Below are positions 35,012-44,800 of a stretch of 64,000 bases of DNA, one piece after another; the stretch's first letter is position 1; every line of letters begins with the position of its first letter. The notes under the pieces are model-generated. The model saw only the letters and a program-made list of their open reading frames with translations, was not told where the DNA came from and did no database searches. The position numbers and the translations under genes were made by a program. Source of the stretch: Holophagales bacterium. GTDB lineage: Bacteria; Acidobacteriota; Thermoanaerobaculia; Multivoradales; Multivoraceae. The stretch covers positions 18,032-82,031 of the forward strand of contig VXSP01000016.1 of assembly GCA_009837885.1 (NCBI GenBank), given 5' to 3'.

Positions 35012-35227
35012 CTAGAAGTCGTTCCTGTCGATCCCCAGATCAGCCAGCATCTTGCTGAGCAGGCCTTTGCCGATCTCCTTCTTCCGGTCTTTGACGGTGG
35101 TCTTACGGCGCCCCGCGTAGAGCGTGCCATGTGACCCGGCCCCTTCGGACGCGACGAAGCGGACTTCCAAGTTCCGGCCCCTCGCCCACCTGCGAACGCG
35201 CCCGATGAACTGCCGGCCGTTCAACAC
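35012..35227 (-). CDS. hicA: HicA-family mRNA interferase toxin
   Basis: 71 aa from GTG at 35227 (TTG next codon). dsRBD-like HicA fold with the catalytic His in GSHGTLYAGRRKTTV, followed by KEIGKGLLSKMLADLGI, which matches the family C-terminus. The N-terminus MLNGRQFIGRVRRWARGRN is more basic than most. No good ribosome site precedes the start, so the message may be leaderless or the start may lie elsewhere. Confidence 0.8.
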   Translation of the reverse strand: MLNGRQFIGRVRRWARGRNLEVRFVASEGAGSHGTLYAGRRKTTVKDRKKEIGKGLLSKMLADLGIDRNDF

Positions 35228-35343
35228 CCACCATACAGTGCGAACATTTGTGCGCGCAACCCTGACTCCAAAGCCGCAGTGTCATCAACAGGCGCTGCCT
35301 GGACAACACCCCGGTCACACGAGTCTTTACGGCTGCCGAACCC

Positions 35344-36552
35344 CTACTGTCTAGAGCCGTCCGCCGCGACGTAGTCGACGAGGCCGTTCAGCATCTCGGC
35401 GGTGGATTCCAGGCCCCACCTGACGTCGACGGTCGGGTCGGGGTTGCTGGGGTTGTCGGCCGAGTTGTCGAAGGCGGCCTTGACGTGGACCCGCGTCCCG
35501 GCCGGCAGCCGGATCGGCTCGGCCAACTGGTAGGTCGTCTGCCAGTGGAAGTCGTAGGCGCTGACCCCGAGCAGGTCCCTGGTGCTGCCGTCCGGAAGCT
35601 CCGCGCTGAAGAACATGGACTTTCCGCGATAGTGCATGTGCGGCGTGAACGCGTGAAGCAGGACGTCTTCCTCGAAGACGCGGCTCGCGTCCGCTTCGTA
35701 GTTCGGGTCGCCCGCCGGGATGTTGATGCCGGCGTTCCAGATCGGCAGCGTGATCAGCTCCTTCTCGACTTCCCCGGGTTCGGCGAACCAGAGACCGATG
35801 CGGGTGCTGTCGGTCGCCGCCTCGCCCCGCGGGTGGTAGTGGAAGTCGCCGACCATCTTGCGGCCCTTCTGCAGCAGACGGGCAGATCCCGCCGGGAACT
35901 GGTAGGGCTTGGCGCCCGCGGTCCAGGCCGCCATCCAGTCTTCCTGGTAGGTCGCACCCTCGGCGGCTCGCCAGAGAATGAAGTGATGGAGCACCTTGCG
36001 GTTCCCCGGCCGAACCTCGATCGCGCTGATCCAGCGATCCCCGTCGAAGCCGGTCGTGATGGGCACGACGAGAAACTGGTCGTCTCCCTCCGCCGCCACG
36101 CTGTACGGATCGAACTCGAACACCCAGTCGGGCTCGCCGAACGCCCATTCGCCCGCGGCCTCCGGCTTCTCGTAGACCGGTTCGTCGCCTTCGCCGCGAG
36201 GCGCGCCGTTCGCCGCCCAGCGTGTGATCGCCGTGATCTCGTCGTCGCTCAGGCTGATGTCGTTCGACCACGGCCCGTAGCCCGGATCGGCGTCCCAGGG
36301 CGGCATGTCCCGGTTCTCGACCGCGCGCGCGATGGACCGGGCCCAGGGCCGAACCTCGCGGTAGGTGCGCAGTGACATCGGCCCGATCTCGTCGGGCTGG
36401 TGGCAGGATACGCAGTTGGCGTGAAGGATCGGCGCAACGTCGTCGACGAAGGTGGGGCGGTCGGGGTTGGGGCCCGCAGCCACGGCCGGCACCAAGAGAA
36501 GGACGCCTGCCGCGGCGGCCGCGAGGCCGGTCACGTTGGGTGGCCTGATCAT
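35344..36552 (-). CDS. Exported cytochrome c/copper monooxygenase-like fusion
   Basis: 402 aa. Signal peptide to about residue 26 (AAAAAGVLLLVPAVAAG), then one haem c motif CVSCH at 47-51 in a small cytochrome c domain (to about 115, with MPPWDADPGYGPW). The remainder resembles the copper type II ascorbate-dependent monooxygenase (PHM-like) fold: VLHHFILW, GDFHYHPRGEA and FTPHMHYRGKSMFFSAELPDG supply the His-rich metal sites. Proteins of this architecture are common in acidobacteria and planctomycetes, function unknown. Probably periplasmic electron-transfer oxygenase-like. Confidence 0.83.
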   Translation of the reverse strand: MIRPPNVTGLAAAAAGVLLLVPAVAAGPNPDRPTFVDDVAPILHANCVSCHQPDEIGPMSLRTYREVRPWARSIARAVENRDMPPWDADPGYGPWSNDISLSDDEITAITRWAANGAPRGEGDEPVYEKPEAAGEWAFGEPDWVFEFDPYSVAAEGDDQFLVVPITTGFDGDRWISAIEVRPGNRKVLHHFILWRAAEGATYQEDWMAAWTAGAKPYQFPAGSARLLQKGRKMVGDFHYHPRGEAATDSTRIGLWFAEPGEVEKELITLPIWNAGINIPAGDPNYEADASRVFEEDVLLHAFTPHMHYRGKSMFFSAELPDGSTRDLLGVSAYDFHWQTTYQLAEPIRLPAGTRVHVKAAFDNSADNPSNPDPTVDVRWGLESTAEMLNGLVDYVAADGSRQ

Positions 36553-36683
36553 CAGTCGCTACGCCGAACTCGTCGGCAGAGCGTTCAGGTTACGCAGGAG
36601 ATTCTAGCCGAGACGGACGCCCACTCTGTTCCTGGCGGCGCCAACCCTCACGGTCTCGACGGCGGGGATGCGGACGGGCGCAG

Positions 36684-37832
36684 TCAGCGATACGACTTGA
36701 CCGGGGGCAGCCGGGCCCCCGTCTCGCCCGGCGGCTTCTCGCCGGCGACGACCGGGAGGCGCAGCGTGCCGATGCCGTCGATCGACGCCTCGACCACCTC
36801 GCCCGGCTTGAGGAAGCGGTCCTCCGGCCCGCGGGTCGCGGCCGCTCCGGCCGCCGTGCCGCCCGAGGTGCCGTTGTTGATCACGTCGCCCGGGTAGAGC
36901 GTGATGATCGACGAGCCGTACTCGATCAGCTCCCACAACGAGTGGATCATGTCGCCGGCCCGCGCCTCCTGGAGCAACGTGCCGTCGACGCTCAGGGTCT
37001 GGCGGAGGTTCTCCATCGGGTCGCCGTAGAACTCGCGCGGCACGATCCACGGACCCTGCGGGGCGAAGGTGTCGTGCCCCTTGCCGACGAACCAGTCGCT
37101 GCGGATGGGGTTGCCTCCCGGCGGCCGACCGCCGCGGTCGGAGACGTCGATGGAAACCATGTAGCCAAAGACGTGGTCCTGGGCGTCGGCGGCCGAGACG
37201 TACCTCGCCGTCCGCCCGATGACCGCGCCCAGCTCGACTTCCCAATCCGTGCGATCGCGACCGTAGGGGATCACGATCTCGTCGCCACTGCCTATGACCG
37301 CGCCTCGGGACGGCTTGAGAAAGAGATACGGGACACCCCGGTTCTCGCGGCGCTGACGCCGGGCCGCGGCCCGCTCCTCCTCGGTTCCCGACTCGTTGAC
37401 GTGACTGTAGAAGTTGACGGCGGCGTTCAGGATCTTCCCCGGATACATGATCGGCGGCCGGATCCGCAGCTCGTCGACCGGGTGGACGTAGCCGCGAGCC
37501 CCGCTGCCGAGGAGCTCGTTTCCGACGAGATGGTTCACGATCTCGTACAGCCGGTACTTGAGCCCGTACTCGTAGCGCCCGATCAGCTCGAGCATGTCCT
37601 CCGGCATCGGCATCTTCGGATAGGCGGGATCCGCCTCGAGGCCCCGGTTCGCCTCCGCGATGTCGACCACCAGGCTGTCCCGCAGGACGAGGCCGACCCG
37701 CGGCACGCCGTCGATGTCGAAGGTCCCGACCTTGAAGGGTTCGGCCGATTCCGTCGCCTGGCCGAAGGCAGCGGGCGCGCTCATCAGGGCGACAAGGAGA
37801 CCGGCGAGCGGACACGAACGAAGTCCATGCAT
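36684..37832 (-). CDS. Exported fumarylacetoacetate hydrolase-family protein
   Basis: 382 aa from ATG at 37832 (GAGGAG eight bases upstream; an in-frame ATG at 37856 has no site). Signal peptide PLAGLLVALMSAPAAFG. FAH-fold C-terminal domain: PPIMYPGKILNAAVNFYSHV, metal-binding ExE in DWEVELGAVIG and Asp in SIDVSDRGGR, GDVINNGTSGG. FAH enzymes cleave C-C bonds of beta-diketo acids or decarboxylate oxaloacetate and are normally cytosolic; a periplasmic member is unusual. Confidence 0.87.
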   Translation of the reverse strand: MHGLRSCPLAGLLVALMSAPAAFGQATESAEPFKVGTFDIDGVPRVGLVLRDSLVVDIAEANRGLEADPAYPKMPMPEDMLELIGRYEYGLKYRLYEIVNHLVGNELLGSGARGYVHPVDELRIRPPIMYPGKILNAAVNFYSHVNESGTEEERAAARRQRRENRGVPYLFLKPSRGAVIGSGDEIVIPYGRDRTDWEVELGAVIGRTARYVSAADAQDHVFGYMVSIDVSDRGGRPPGGNPIRSDWFVGKGHDTFAPQGPWIVPREFYGDPMENLRQTLSVDGTLLQEARAGDMIHSLWELIEYGSSIITLYPGDVINNGTSGGTAAGAAATRGPEDRFLKPGEVVEASIDGIGTLRLPVVAGEKPPGETGARLPPVKSYR

Positions 37833-37928
37833 GGTTCTACTCCTCATGAAACGCAACCGTCCTCACGAAGCGCGATCAGGGGCGCGTCTGTGCGATGGAG
37901 CGAAGAGTGTAGCTCCGGTCACCGCCCG

Positions 37929-38756
37929 TCAGGTTCCGGGCGATCGACCGGAGACCAGGATGGAGAACTGTCGATCCGGGTCGTTCTGGGGAACGGGCCG
38001 ATAGCCGCCGGCGCTCTCGTCGGGCTCCATGCGACGAGCCCCGTCGGGGGCGAGCTGCACGATGTAGGCCTTGCGGACCTCGGACGTGAGATTCGGCCCG
38101 GTGGCATGCGGAGTGAGTGAGGAGAAGACGACGACGCTGCCCGCTCTGGCCGGCGCGGCGATCCCTTCGGCGTCTTCGTCCGCGCAGCAGTAGCCGAGGT
38201 CGGTGGTCCAGTGCTCGAGGGTGCCGTGGCGATGCAGTCCCGGAAGCACCCGGGGGCAGCCGTTGCTGGTGGTGGCGTCGTTCAGCGCGATCCAGCAGGT
38301 GAGATAGGCCTGCGGGTCGAGGTAGCCGTAGCCGTTGTCCTGGTGCCAGGGAAACGGGGCCGGAACGCTCGGCTTCTTGTAGACCGCCTGGTCCCAGTAG
38401 AGCCGGACGTCGGGGCCCACCAGGTCCCAGGCGAGATCGCGGAAGAGAGGCCCGGCACAGAAGTCGCGCAGGAAAGTCGAGCGCAGGACCAGGTGGACGG
38501 TGAAGGTGATCTCGTCGGCGCGATTGATGAAGCGACGCCCCTTCGGCAGCTCGCGCAGCGCCGCTTCGGTCCTGGCCTCCCAGGGGTCGATCTCGGCGAT
38601 CAGGCGCTCGAGCGTGGTCGGCTCGACCGCGTCCTCCAGCACGAAGAAGCCCTGCTCGCTCCACTGGCGGGCCTGCGCGGAGGAGATGCGCCGGTAGGGG
38701 CCGCCTCTGGGCTTCCAGCGGAAGTCCCGGTTGAGCGGATGGAGCTTGGGCGTCAT
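37929..38756 (-). CDS. Phytanoyl-CoA dioxygenase family protein
   Basis: 275 aa from ATG at 38756, preferred over an upstream ATG that would run into the operator region. Fe(II)/2-oxoglutarate oxygenase: His138-x-Asp140 in PWHQDNGYGY, distal His217 in TPHATGPN, basic residue in EVRKAYIVQ. AYLTCWIALNDAT and GCPRVLPGLHRHG are typical of the bacterial PhyH group. It shares little with the PhyH protein at 32927 beyond the motif, so the two probably act on different substrates. Divergent from the AAA ATPase. Confidence 0.88.
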   Translation of the reverse strand: MTPKLHPLNRDFRWKPRGGPYRRISSAQARQWSEQGFFVLEDAVEPTTLERLIAEIDPWEARTEAALRELPKGRRFINRADEITFTVHLVLRSTFLRDFCAGPLFRDLAWDLVGPDVRLYWDQAVYKKPSVPAPFPWHQDNGYGYLDPQAYLTCWIALNDATTSNGCPRVLPGLHRHGTLEHWTTDLGYCCADEDAEGIAAPARAGSVVVFSSLTPHATGPNLTSEVRKAYIVQLAPDGARRMEPDESAGGYRPVPQNDPDRQFSILVSGRSPGT

Positions 38757-38822
38757 GCGTGATCGGCGACCGACTGGTCCATTGGCTGTTCCCGGGAGCG
38801 TACTCCGAGATCGTCTTTGACT

Positions 38823-38865
38823 ATCGCCCGTCGCGTGGGCGATAATCGCCCACTTCATGGGCGAT
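38823..38865. promoter_or_regulatory. Symmetric four-part palindromic site at the AAA ATPase start
   Basis: Four copies of one heptamer in mirror order: ATCGCCC at 38823-38829, GGGCGAT at 38837-38843, ATCGCCC at 38845-38851, GGGCGAT at 38859-38865. Spacings are 7, 1 and 7 bases, so the whole is symmetric about position 38844. The last copy overlaps the ATG and codons 1-3 of the ATPase. It could be a dimer-of-dimers operator or an mRNA structure hiding the start. Confidence 0.55.
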
Positions 38866-40092
38866 CATCCTCATCTCCCGCGACTCGCGGCCCAACTCTT
38901 CCGGCGCGCTCTCGCGGCCTCTCCGGTCGTTGTCGTCATGGGCGCCCGCCAAACCGGCAAGAGCACCCTGGTGCAGATGGAACCGTTCGGAAAGGACCGT
39001 CTCTACCTGACGCTCGACGATCCAGCGGTTCAGGAACGCGCCAGTCTGGCGGTCGACGAACTGGTAGGAAGCGCGCCCCAGATCACCCTGGACGAGGTGC
39101 AACGCGCGCCGGATCTGTTGCTGGCGGTCAAACGGGCGGTCGACCGGGACCGTCCCAGGCGGCCTGGACGGTTCATTCTCACGGGATCCGCGAACCTGCT
39201 CTTGATGCAACGAGTGGCGGAGAGCCTGGCAGGCCGCGCCACCTACGTCCAACTCTGGCCGCTGACCAGACGCGAACGATCGGGACTGGCCGAGGCCGGC
39301 ATCTGGTCCGATCTCTTGTCCACGCCGCGCACAGACTGGCTCGACCTCGTAGCCTCCCGGGAGGCGAGCCCCGCCGACTGGCGGCGCGAGGTCCGCGTCG
39401 GCGGCTACCCCACGCCAGCGGTCGAGCTTGCCGACCAGGACGCGCGTTCCCTCTGGTTCGACGGCTACGTGCAGACCTACCTGGAGAGAGACCTCCGCTC
39501 ACTCGCCGCAATCGACAACCTGATCGACTTCCGGCGAGTGATGCGCGCGGCCAGCCTCCGGTCCGGCCAACTCGTCAACCAGACGGAGATCAGCCGTGAC
39601 ACACAGGTGCCGCGTGTCACCGTACAGCGTTACCTGCAGCTGCTGGAGACGTCCTACCAACTGGTTCCGCTGCCGGCCTACTCGGTCAACCGAACCCGAC
39701 GTCTGATCAAGACGGCGAAGGCTTACTGGAGCGACCCCGCCCTGGGCCGGTGGCTCGGCGCGGGCACGGAGACGACCGGCGCTCACTTCGAGAACCTGAT
39801 CCTCTCCGACCTCCTCGCCTGGCGTGACGGCCAGAGCCCCAGGCCCGACGTGCTCTACTGGCGCACGACCAGCGGCATGGAGGTCGACTTCGTCATCGAG
39901 GCTAACGACCGGCTGCTGGCGATTGAAGCCAAGACGACGACCAATCCCGGGCACGGGGACACGCAGGGCCTGCGGGTGTTCCGCGACGAGTACGGCGAAC
40001 GCTGCGCCGGCGGTCTCCTGCTGCACGCCGGCGCCGTGACGCAGTGGATGGCGGAGGGGATCCTTGCCGTGCCCTGGTGGCGGGTGATGTAG
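38857..40092 (+). CDS. AAA ATPase with DUF4143 domain
   Basis: 411 aa. AAA_14 ATPase: Walker A GARQTGKST at 29-37, Walker B ITLDEVQRAP with Asp79/Glu80, sensor ILTGSANLLLM. The C-terminal DUF4143 region (FDGYVQTYLERDLRSL, ENLILSDLL, RTTSGMEVDFVIE, AIEAKTT) contains a PD-(D/E)xK-like core, D-x16-ExK, but nuclease activity has not been shown for this family. Very common accessory gene in bacteria and archaea. A symmetric heptamer array covers its start. Confidence 0.88.
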   Translation: MGDHPHLPRLAAQLFRRALAASPVVVVMGARQTGKSTLVQMEPFGKDRLYLTLDDPAVQERASLAVDELVGSAPQITLDEVQRAPDLLLAVKRAVDRDRPRRPGRFILTGSANLLLMQRVAESLAGRATYVQLWPLTRRERSGLAEAGIWSDLLSTPRTDWLDLVASREASPADWRREVRVGGYPTPAVELADQDARSLWFDGYVQTYLERDLRSLAAIDNLIDFRRVMRAASLRSGQLVNQTEISRDTQVPRVTVQRYLQLLETSYQLVPLPAYSVNRTRRLIKTAKAYWSDPALGRWLGAGTETTGAHFENLILSDLLAWRDGQSPRPDVLYWRTTSGMEVDFVIEANDRLLAIEAKTTTNPGHGDTQGLRVFRDEYGERCAGGLLLHAGAVTQWMAEGILAVPWWRVM

Positions 40093-40099
40093 CTCGGTC

Positions 40100-41869
40100 C
40101 TACCCCTGCTGCTCGATCCACCAGTCGATGTGCTCTTCCAGCACGACCATCGGCATGGCGCCGCTACCGATCACGGCGGCGTGGAAGGCCTTGATGTCGA
40201 AGCGGTCACCGAGTGCTTCCTCCGCCTTCCGGCGCAGGCGGAGGATCTCCAGGTTGCCGATGCGATAGGCGAGTGCCTGGCCGTGGATGTCGGCCGAGTA
40301 GCGCAGGAGCTCCGTGGCGACCTCGACGTCGGAGTAGACGACGCGCGCGCTCATGTACTCGCGGGCGCGCTCCAGGTCCCAGCCGAAATGGTTCATGCCG
40401 GTATCGAGCACCAGGCGGCAGGAGATGAACATCTCCATGACCAGGCGGCCGTAGAGGTCGTACGCGTTCTCGTAGACGCCCATCTCCTTGCCGAGGTTGG
40501 CGGCGTACTCGGCCCAGCCCTCGGTGAAGGCGCCGTAGCCGATCGTCTCGCGGCGGAAGCGGGGCAGGTCCTCGCGCTCGTTGGCCAGCGCGAGCTGGAA
40601 GTGATGGCCAGGGATCAGCTCGTGGTAGATCAGCCCCTGGGCCGAGAACAGGGAGCGGTTCTCGAGGTCGGAACCGTTGTAGCGGTACTCGCCGCGCGGG
40701 TTGACGGAGGTCGGTAGCTGGTAGACGCCGAAGGTCATCGTCGCCTCCGACGTCGGGTCGAGGCGGCGGACGCCGTAGGGCGCCTCCGGCAGCACGTCGA
40801 AGTAGTCGGCGATGTGGGGCTCGATCTTCTCGATGTAGCCCATGTAGCGCTCCTCGACCTCCTCGGGCGACGCGGCGATGAAGCGCGGGTCGGCGCGGAC
40901 CTGGTCGAGGAACTCCCTCATCGCGGTCTCTTGGGACGTGGCTTCGAAGCCGATCTCCTCGCGCAGCGCCGCCAGCTCCGCTTCGATCTGCGCGACCTGC
41001 TCCAGGCCGAGCTGGTGGATCTCCTCGGGCGTGAGGTCGGTCGTCGTGTTCGACCGCACCCGGTGGACGTAGAGCTCGCGGCCGCCGGGCACTTCCGACA
41101 ACCCGACCTGTTCCGGCGCCGCCTCCAGGTAGTCGTCGCCGAGCTCGGCGACCAGGCGGACGAACTGCGCGTCGATGCCGGTCTCGACCGCCTCGCGGAC
41201 CTGGTTCAGGAAGTCGTCGGACCCGTCGCCGGCGCGGTCGGCGGCCGGCACGAACAGCTCGTCGAGACGACCCCGGTAGCCCTCGAACATCCCGACCACG
41301 GCCGGGACCTGGGCCTTCGGCAGATAGATGCCCCGCTCCTTCTGCCCGGCGACCTTGTCGGCGAGCTGCCCGATCCCCTGGGCGTACTCGTCGAGCAGAT
41401 GGAAGTAGTGCGCGCGGTCCTCGTCGGTTCCGACCGGGGCGGCGCCGAGCACCTGGTGGAGGATGTTCAGGCTGAAGCCGCCGGCCGCGTAGGGCGTGAT
41501 GTTGAAGTCCGCCCAGTAGTGCTTCGGCGCCTCGACCAGCATGCCGAGGTTCCAGCGCAGCAGCCGGAGCGAGATCCAGTCCTCGTGGTCGACCGCCTCC
41601 TCGTCGACGCCGTCCAGCCGGCCGAGCAGATCCTTGGCGAAGGAAGCGTCCGCCTCGGCGGCTTCGAGCGTCCAGTCCGGGAAGTCCTCCACCTTCTCCC
41701 CGCGCCGGAACTTGAGGTACGGGTCGCGGGCGGCGACGAAGTCCAGGTACTCGTCGCCGGCGGCGGCGATGAGGTCCGCGTCGGCGGCGCCGTCGAGGGA
41801 GATCTCGACGCTGCAGGCGGCGAACAGGAGAAGGGCGACGACGGCGGCGAAGCGGGTCAGGTGACTCAT
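40100..41869 (-). CDS. DUF885 lipoprotein, predicted zinc carboxypeptidase-like
   Basis: 589 aa. Lipoprotein signal with LFAAC, lipidated Cys19. The DUF885 family has a gluzincin-like helix: IYHELIPGHHFQ with His416-Glu417...His422-His423, and FTEGWAEYA (Glu450) downstream as third ligand. PTSVNPRGEYRYN is a further family motif. Expected periplasmic metallopeptidase or related hydrolase. The ATG overlaps the RND pump stop by ATGA, so it is translationally attached to the efflux operon, an unusual partner for it. Confidence 0.85.
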   Translation of the reverse strand: MSHLTRFAAVVALLLFAACSVEISLDGAADADLIAAAGDEYLDFVAARDPYLKFRRGEKVEDFPDWTLEAAEADASFAKDLLGRLDGVDEEAVDHEDWISLRLLRWNLGMLVEAPKHYWADFNITPYAAGGFSLNILHQVLGAAPVGTDEDRAHYFHLLDEYAQGIGQLADKVAGQKERGIYLPKAQVPAVVGMFEGYRGRLDELFVPAADRAGDGSDDFLNQVREAVETGIDAQFVRLVAELGDDYLEAAPEQVGLSEVPGGRELYVHRVRSNTTTDLTPEEIHQLGLEQVAQIEAELAALREEIGFEATSQETAMREFLDQVRADPRFIAASPEEVEERYMGYIEKIEPHIADYFDVLPEAPYGVRRLDPTSEATMTFGVYQLPTSVNPRGEYRYNGSDLENRSLFSAQGLIYHELIPGHHFQLALANEREDLPRFRRETIGYGAFTEGWAEYAANLGKEMGVYENAYDLYGRLVMEMFISCRLVLDTGMNHFGWDLERAREYMSARVVYSDVEVATELLRYSADIHGQALAYRIGNLEILRLRRKAEEALGDRFDIKAFHAAVIGSGAMPMVVLEEHIDWWIEQQG

Positions 41870-44800
41870 GACTTCCTAGCGTAGAGCACCGGCACCACGA
41901 CGAGGTTCAGGAACGTCGACGTCAACAGTCCGCCGAGGATCACCTGGGCCATCGGACTCAGGATCTCGTTGCCCGGCTCGCCCGCGCCCAGCACCAGCGG
42001 CACCAGCGCCAGCCCGGCCGTCAGCGCGGTCATCAGGATCGGCGCCATCCGTTCCTCCGAGCCCCGGCGCACGGCTTCCTGAAGCGGCAACCCTTCGCCG
42101 AGCAGCCGTCGGTAGTTGCTGACCAGGAGCACGCCGTTGCGGGTCGCGATTCCGAACAGGGTGACGAAGCCGACCACGGTCGCCAGCGACAGGACGCCGC
42201 CGCCCAGCGCCACCGCGACGACCCCTCCGACCAGGGCCAGCGGCACGTTGACGAGCATGGCCAGGGTGTCGCGGTGGCTGCCGAACTCCAGGTAGAGCAG
42301 GCCGTACATCCCGACCAGGATGAGCACGACCAGCAGGCCCATGGTGTAGACGCGCCGGCCCGCTTCCTCGAACTGCCCGCCGAAGGTCACCAGGTAGCCG
42401 GCCGGCAGGTCGACCTCGGCCTCGACCGCGGCCTGGGCCCGCTCGACCGTGCCGACGAGATCGGCGCCGGTGACGTTGGCGGTCACCATCGCCACCCGCT
42501 GCGCGTTCTCGCGCCGGATGAGGGACGGGCCGAGAGCGTGCCGCACGTCGGCGACCGCGCCCAGGCGGACCAGATCCCCGGCCGGGGTCGAGACCGGCAG
42601 GGCCGCGACCCGGTCCGCTTCGGCCCGCAGGCCCGGCGGCAGCCGGACGGCGACGTCGGACGCCAGGCCCTCCTCCACGATCTCGCCGACGACGACGCCC
42701 TGAAACAGCGCCTCCACCGCCTCGCCGACGTCCGCGAGGCTCAAACCGTGCCGGGCCATCGCCGTGCGGTCGAAGTCGACGACCATCTGGGGCACCGGCG
42801 ACTGCTCCTGGTTCGACAGGTCGACGATGCCGGTCACGGCCGCCAGGACCTGTTCGATCCGCGCGGCGAGCGTCCGCAGCACCGCCAGATCGGGTCCTTC
42901 GACCTTCACCGCCAGGTTGGTCCGGGAACCCGAGATCATGTGGTCGATCCGGTGGCTGATGGGCTGCCCGAAGGAGACGGTCACCGCCGGTATCCCGGCC
43001 ACCGCACGGCGCATCCCGGCAACCAGTTCGTCCTTCGAGCGACCGTCTTCGAGCGGCGCCAGCACGACCTCCATCTCGGAGGCGTTGACCCCCTGGACGT
43101 GCTCGTCCTTCTCGGCGCGGCCCGTGCGCCGGCTGGTCGAGACGACCTCCGGGAAGGCGAGCAGCGCCTCCTCGACCCGGCTGCCCAGCCGATCGCTCTC
43201 GGCGAGCGGGATGCCCGGCGGACTGACCACCGAGACGGTGAGCGAGCCCTCGTTGAAGGCCGGCAGGAAGCTGCGGCCCAGCCCGGGCAGGAGCGCCGCC
43301 GCGACGACCACCAGCAGGGCCGCCGAAGACAGCACTGCCCAGCGATGCGCGAAGCACCAGTCGAGGGTCGGCGAGTAGGCCCACTGGAAGGCGCGCAGCA
43401 GCCACGGCGGGCGCGCCCTGAGCGCCCGCGCCCGGCCCAGGAACAGCACGGCGAGCACCGGCGTGACCGTCAGCGCCACCACCAGGGACGCGGCGAGCGC
43501 GGCGATGAACGCCATCCCGAGCGGCCGCAGCAAGCGACCCTCCAGCCCCGGCAGGAAGAAGATCGGCACGAAGACCAGGACGACGATCAGGGTGGCCAGG
43601 AGGATCGGGCTCAGCACCTCCCGGGTGGCGGCCGCGACGACCTCTTCGGACGGGCGGCGCTCGCCCTCCGGCAGGCGGCTCTCGTCCCTCATCCGGCGGA
43701 AGATGTTCTCGATCGCGATGATCGCGTCGTCCACCAGCAGCCCGATGGCGATCGACAGGCCGCCGAGCGTCATCGTGTCGATCTGCAGCCCGAAGGCCGC
43801 GATCACCAGGATCCCGGTGACCAGCGAGAGCGGGATCGCGAAGGCCGAGATGAACGTGGTGCGGACGCTCCCCAGAAAGAGCGCCAGGATGACGATGACG
43901 AGGATCGCCCCGTCCCGCAGCGCCTCGGCGACGTTGCCGATCGCCACCTGGATGAAGTCGGCCTGGCGGAAGTTCTCGCTTTCGAGCACAACGCCCCGCG
44001 GCAGCACCGGCTGCAGCCGGGCGAGCGTGTCATCGATGGCGCGGGTCAGATCCAGCGTGTTCGCGCCCGGCTGCTTCTGCACGGACAGGATGACCGCCGG
44101 ACGGTTGCGATAGGAGCCGGTGCCGCGCGCCGGCGCCGGCCCCCACTCGACGCTTGCCACGTCGCCGACCCGTAGCGGGATCCCGCCGTCGACGCGCACG
44201 ACGGCAGCGGCCACCTCGTCCGGAGTGCGTGCCCGGCTGCGCACGCGGACGATGTGCTCCTCGCCGGCCTCCACATGAAAGCCCGCGGCCAGGCTGCGGC
44301 TGGACTTCGCGACGGCGTCGACGACGTCGGCGAGCGGGAGACCGTTCTGGGCCAGGGCGGTCGGCCGCACCGTGACCTGAAGTTGCCGCCGTTCGCCGCC
44401 GATGGGGACCACCTGGGATACGCCCGGGATCGACAGGAGGTTGCGGCGGACGACCGTTTCGGCGACGCGGCGCAACTCCATGGCGCTCACGCCGCCTTCC
44501 TCCACCGGCGCCGCGGTCATCGCGATGAACGTGATCTCGCCCATGATCGAGGAGATCGGCCCCAGTTCCGGCCTCTCGGCCTGGGCCGGGAGATCGACGC
44601 GCTGCAGCCGCTCACTGACGACCTGGCGGGCGCGGTAGATGTCGGTCCCCCAGTCGAACTCGACCCAGGCGACGGAGATCCCGTCGGCGGAGATCGAACG
44701 CAGCCGGCGGACGCCCGGCGATCCGTTGATCGCGGACTCCACCGCGTAGGTCACCAGCAGCTCGACCTCCTCCGCGGCCATCCCCGGGGCCTCCGTGATC

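Noticed and set aside
42274..44175. Plus-strand open frame opposite the RND pump (633 codons)
   Set aside because: His/Asp/Arg-rich shadow of the pump gene on the other strand; no independent evidence.
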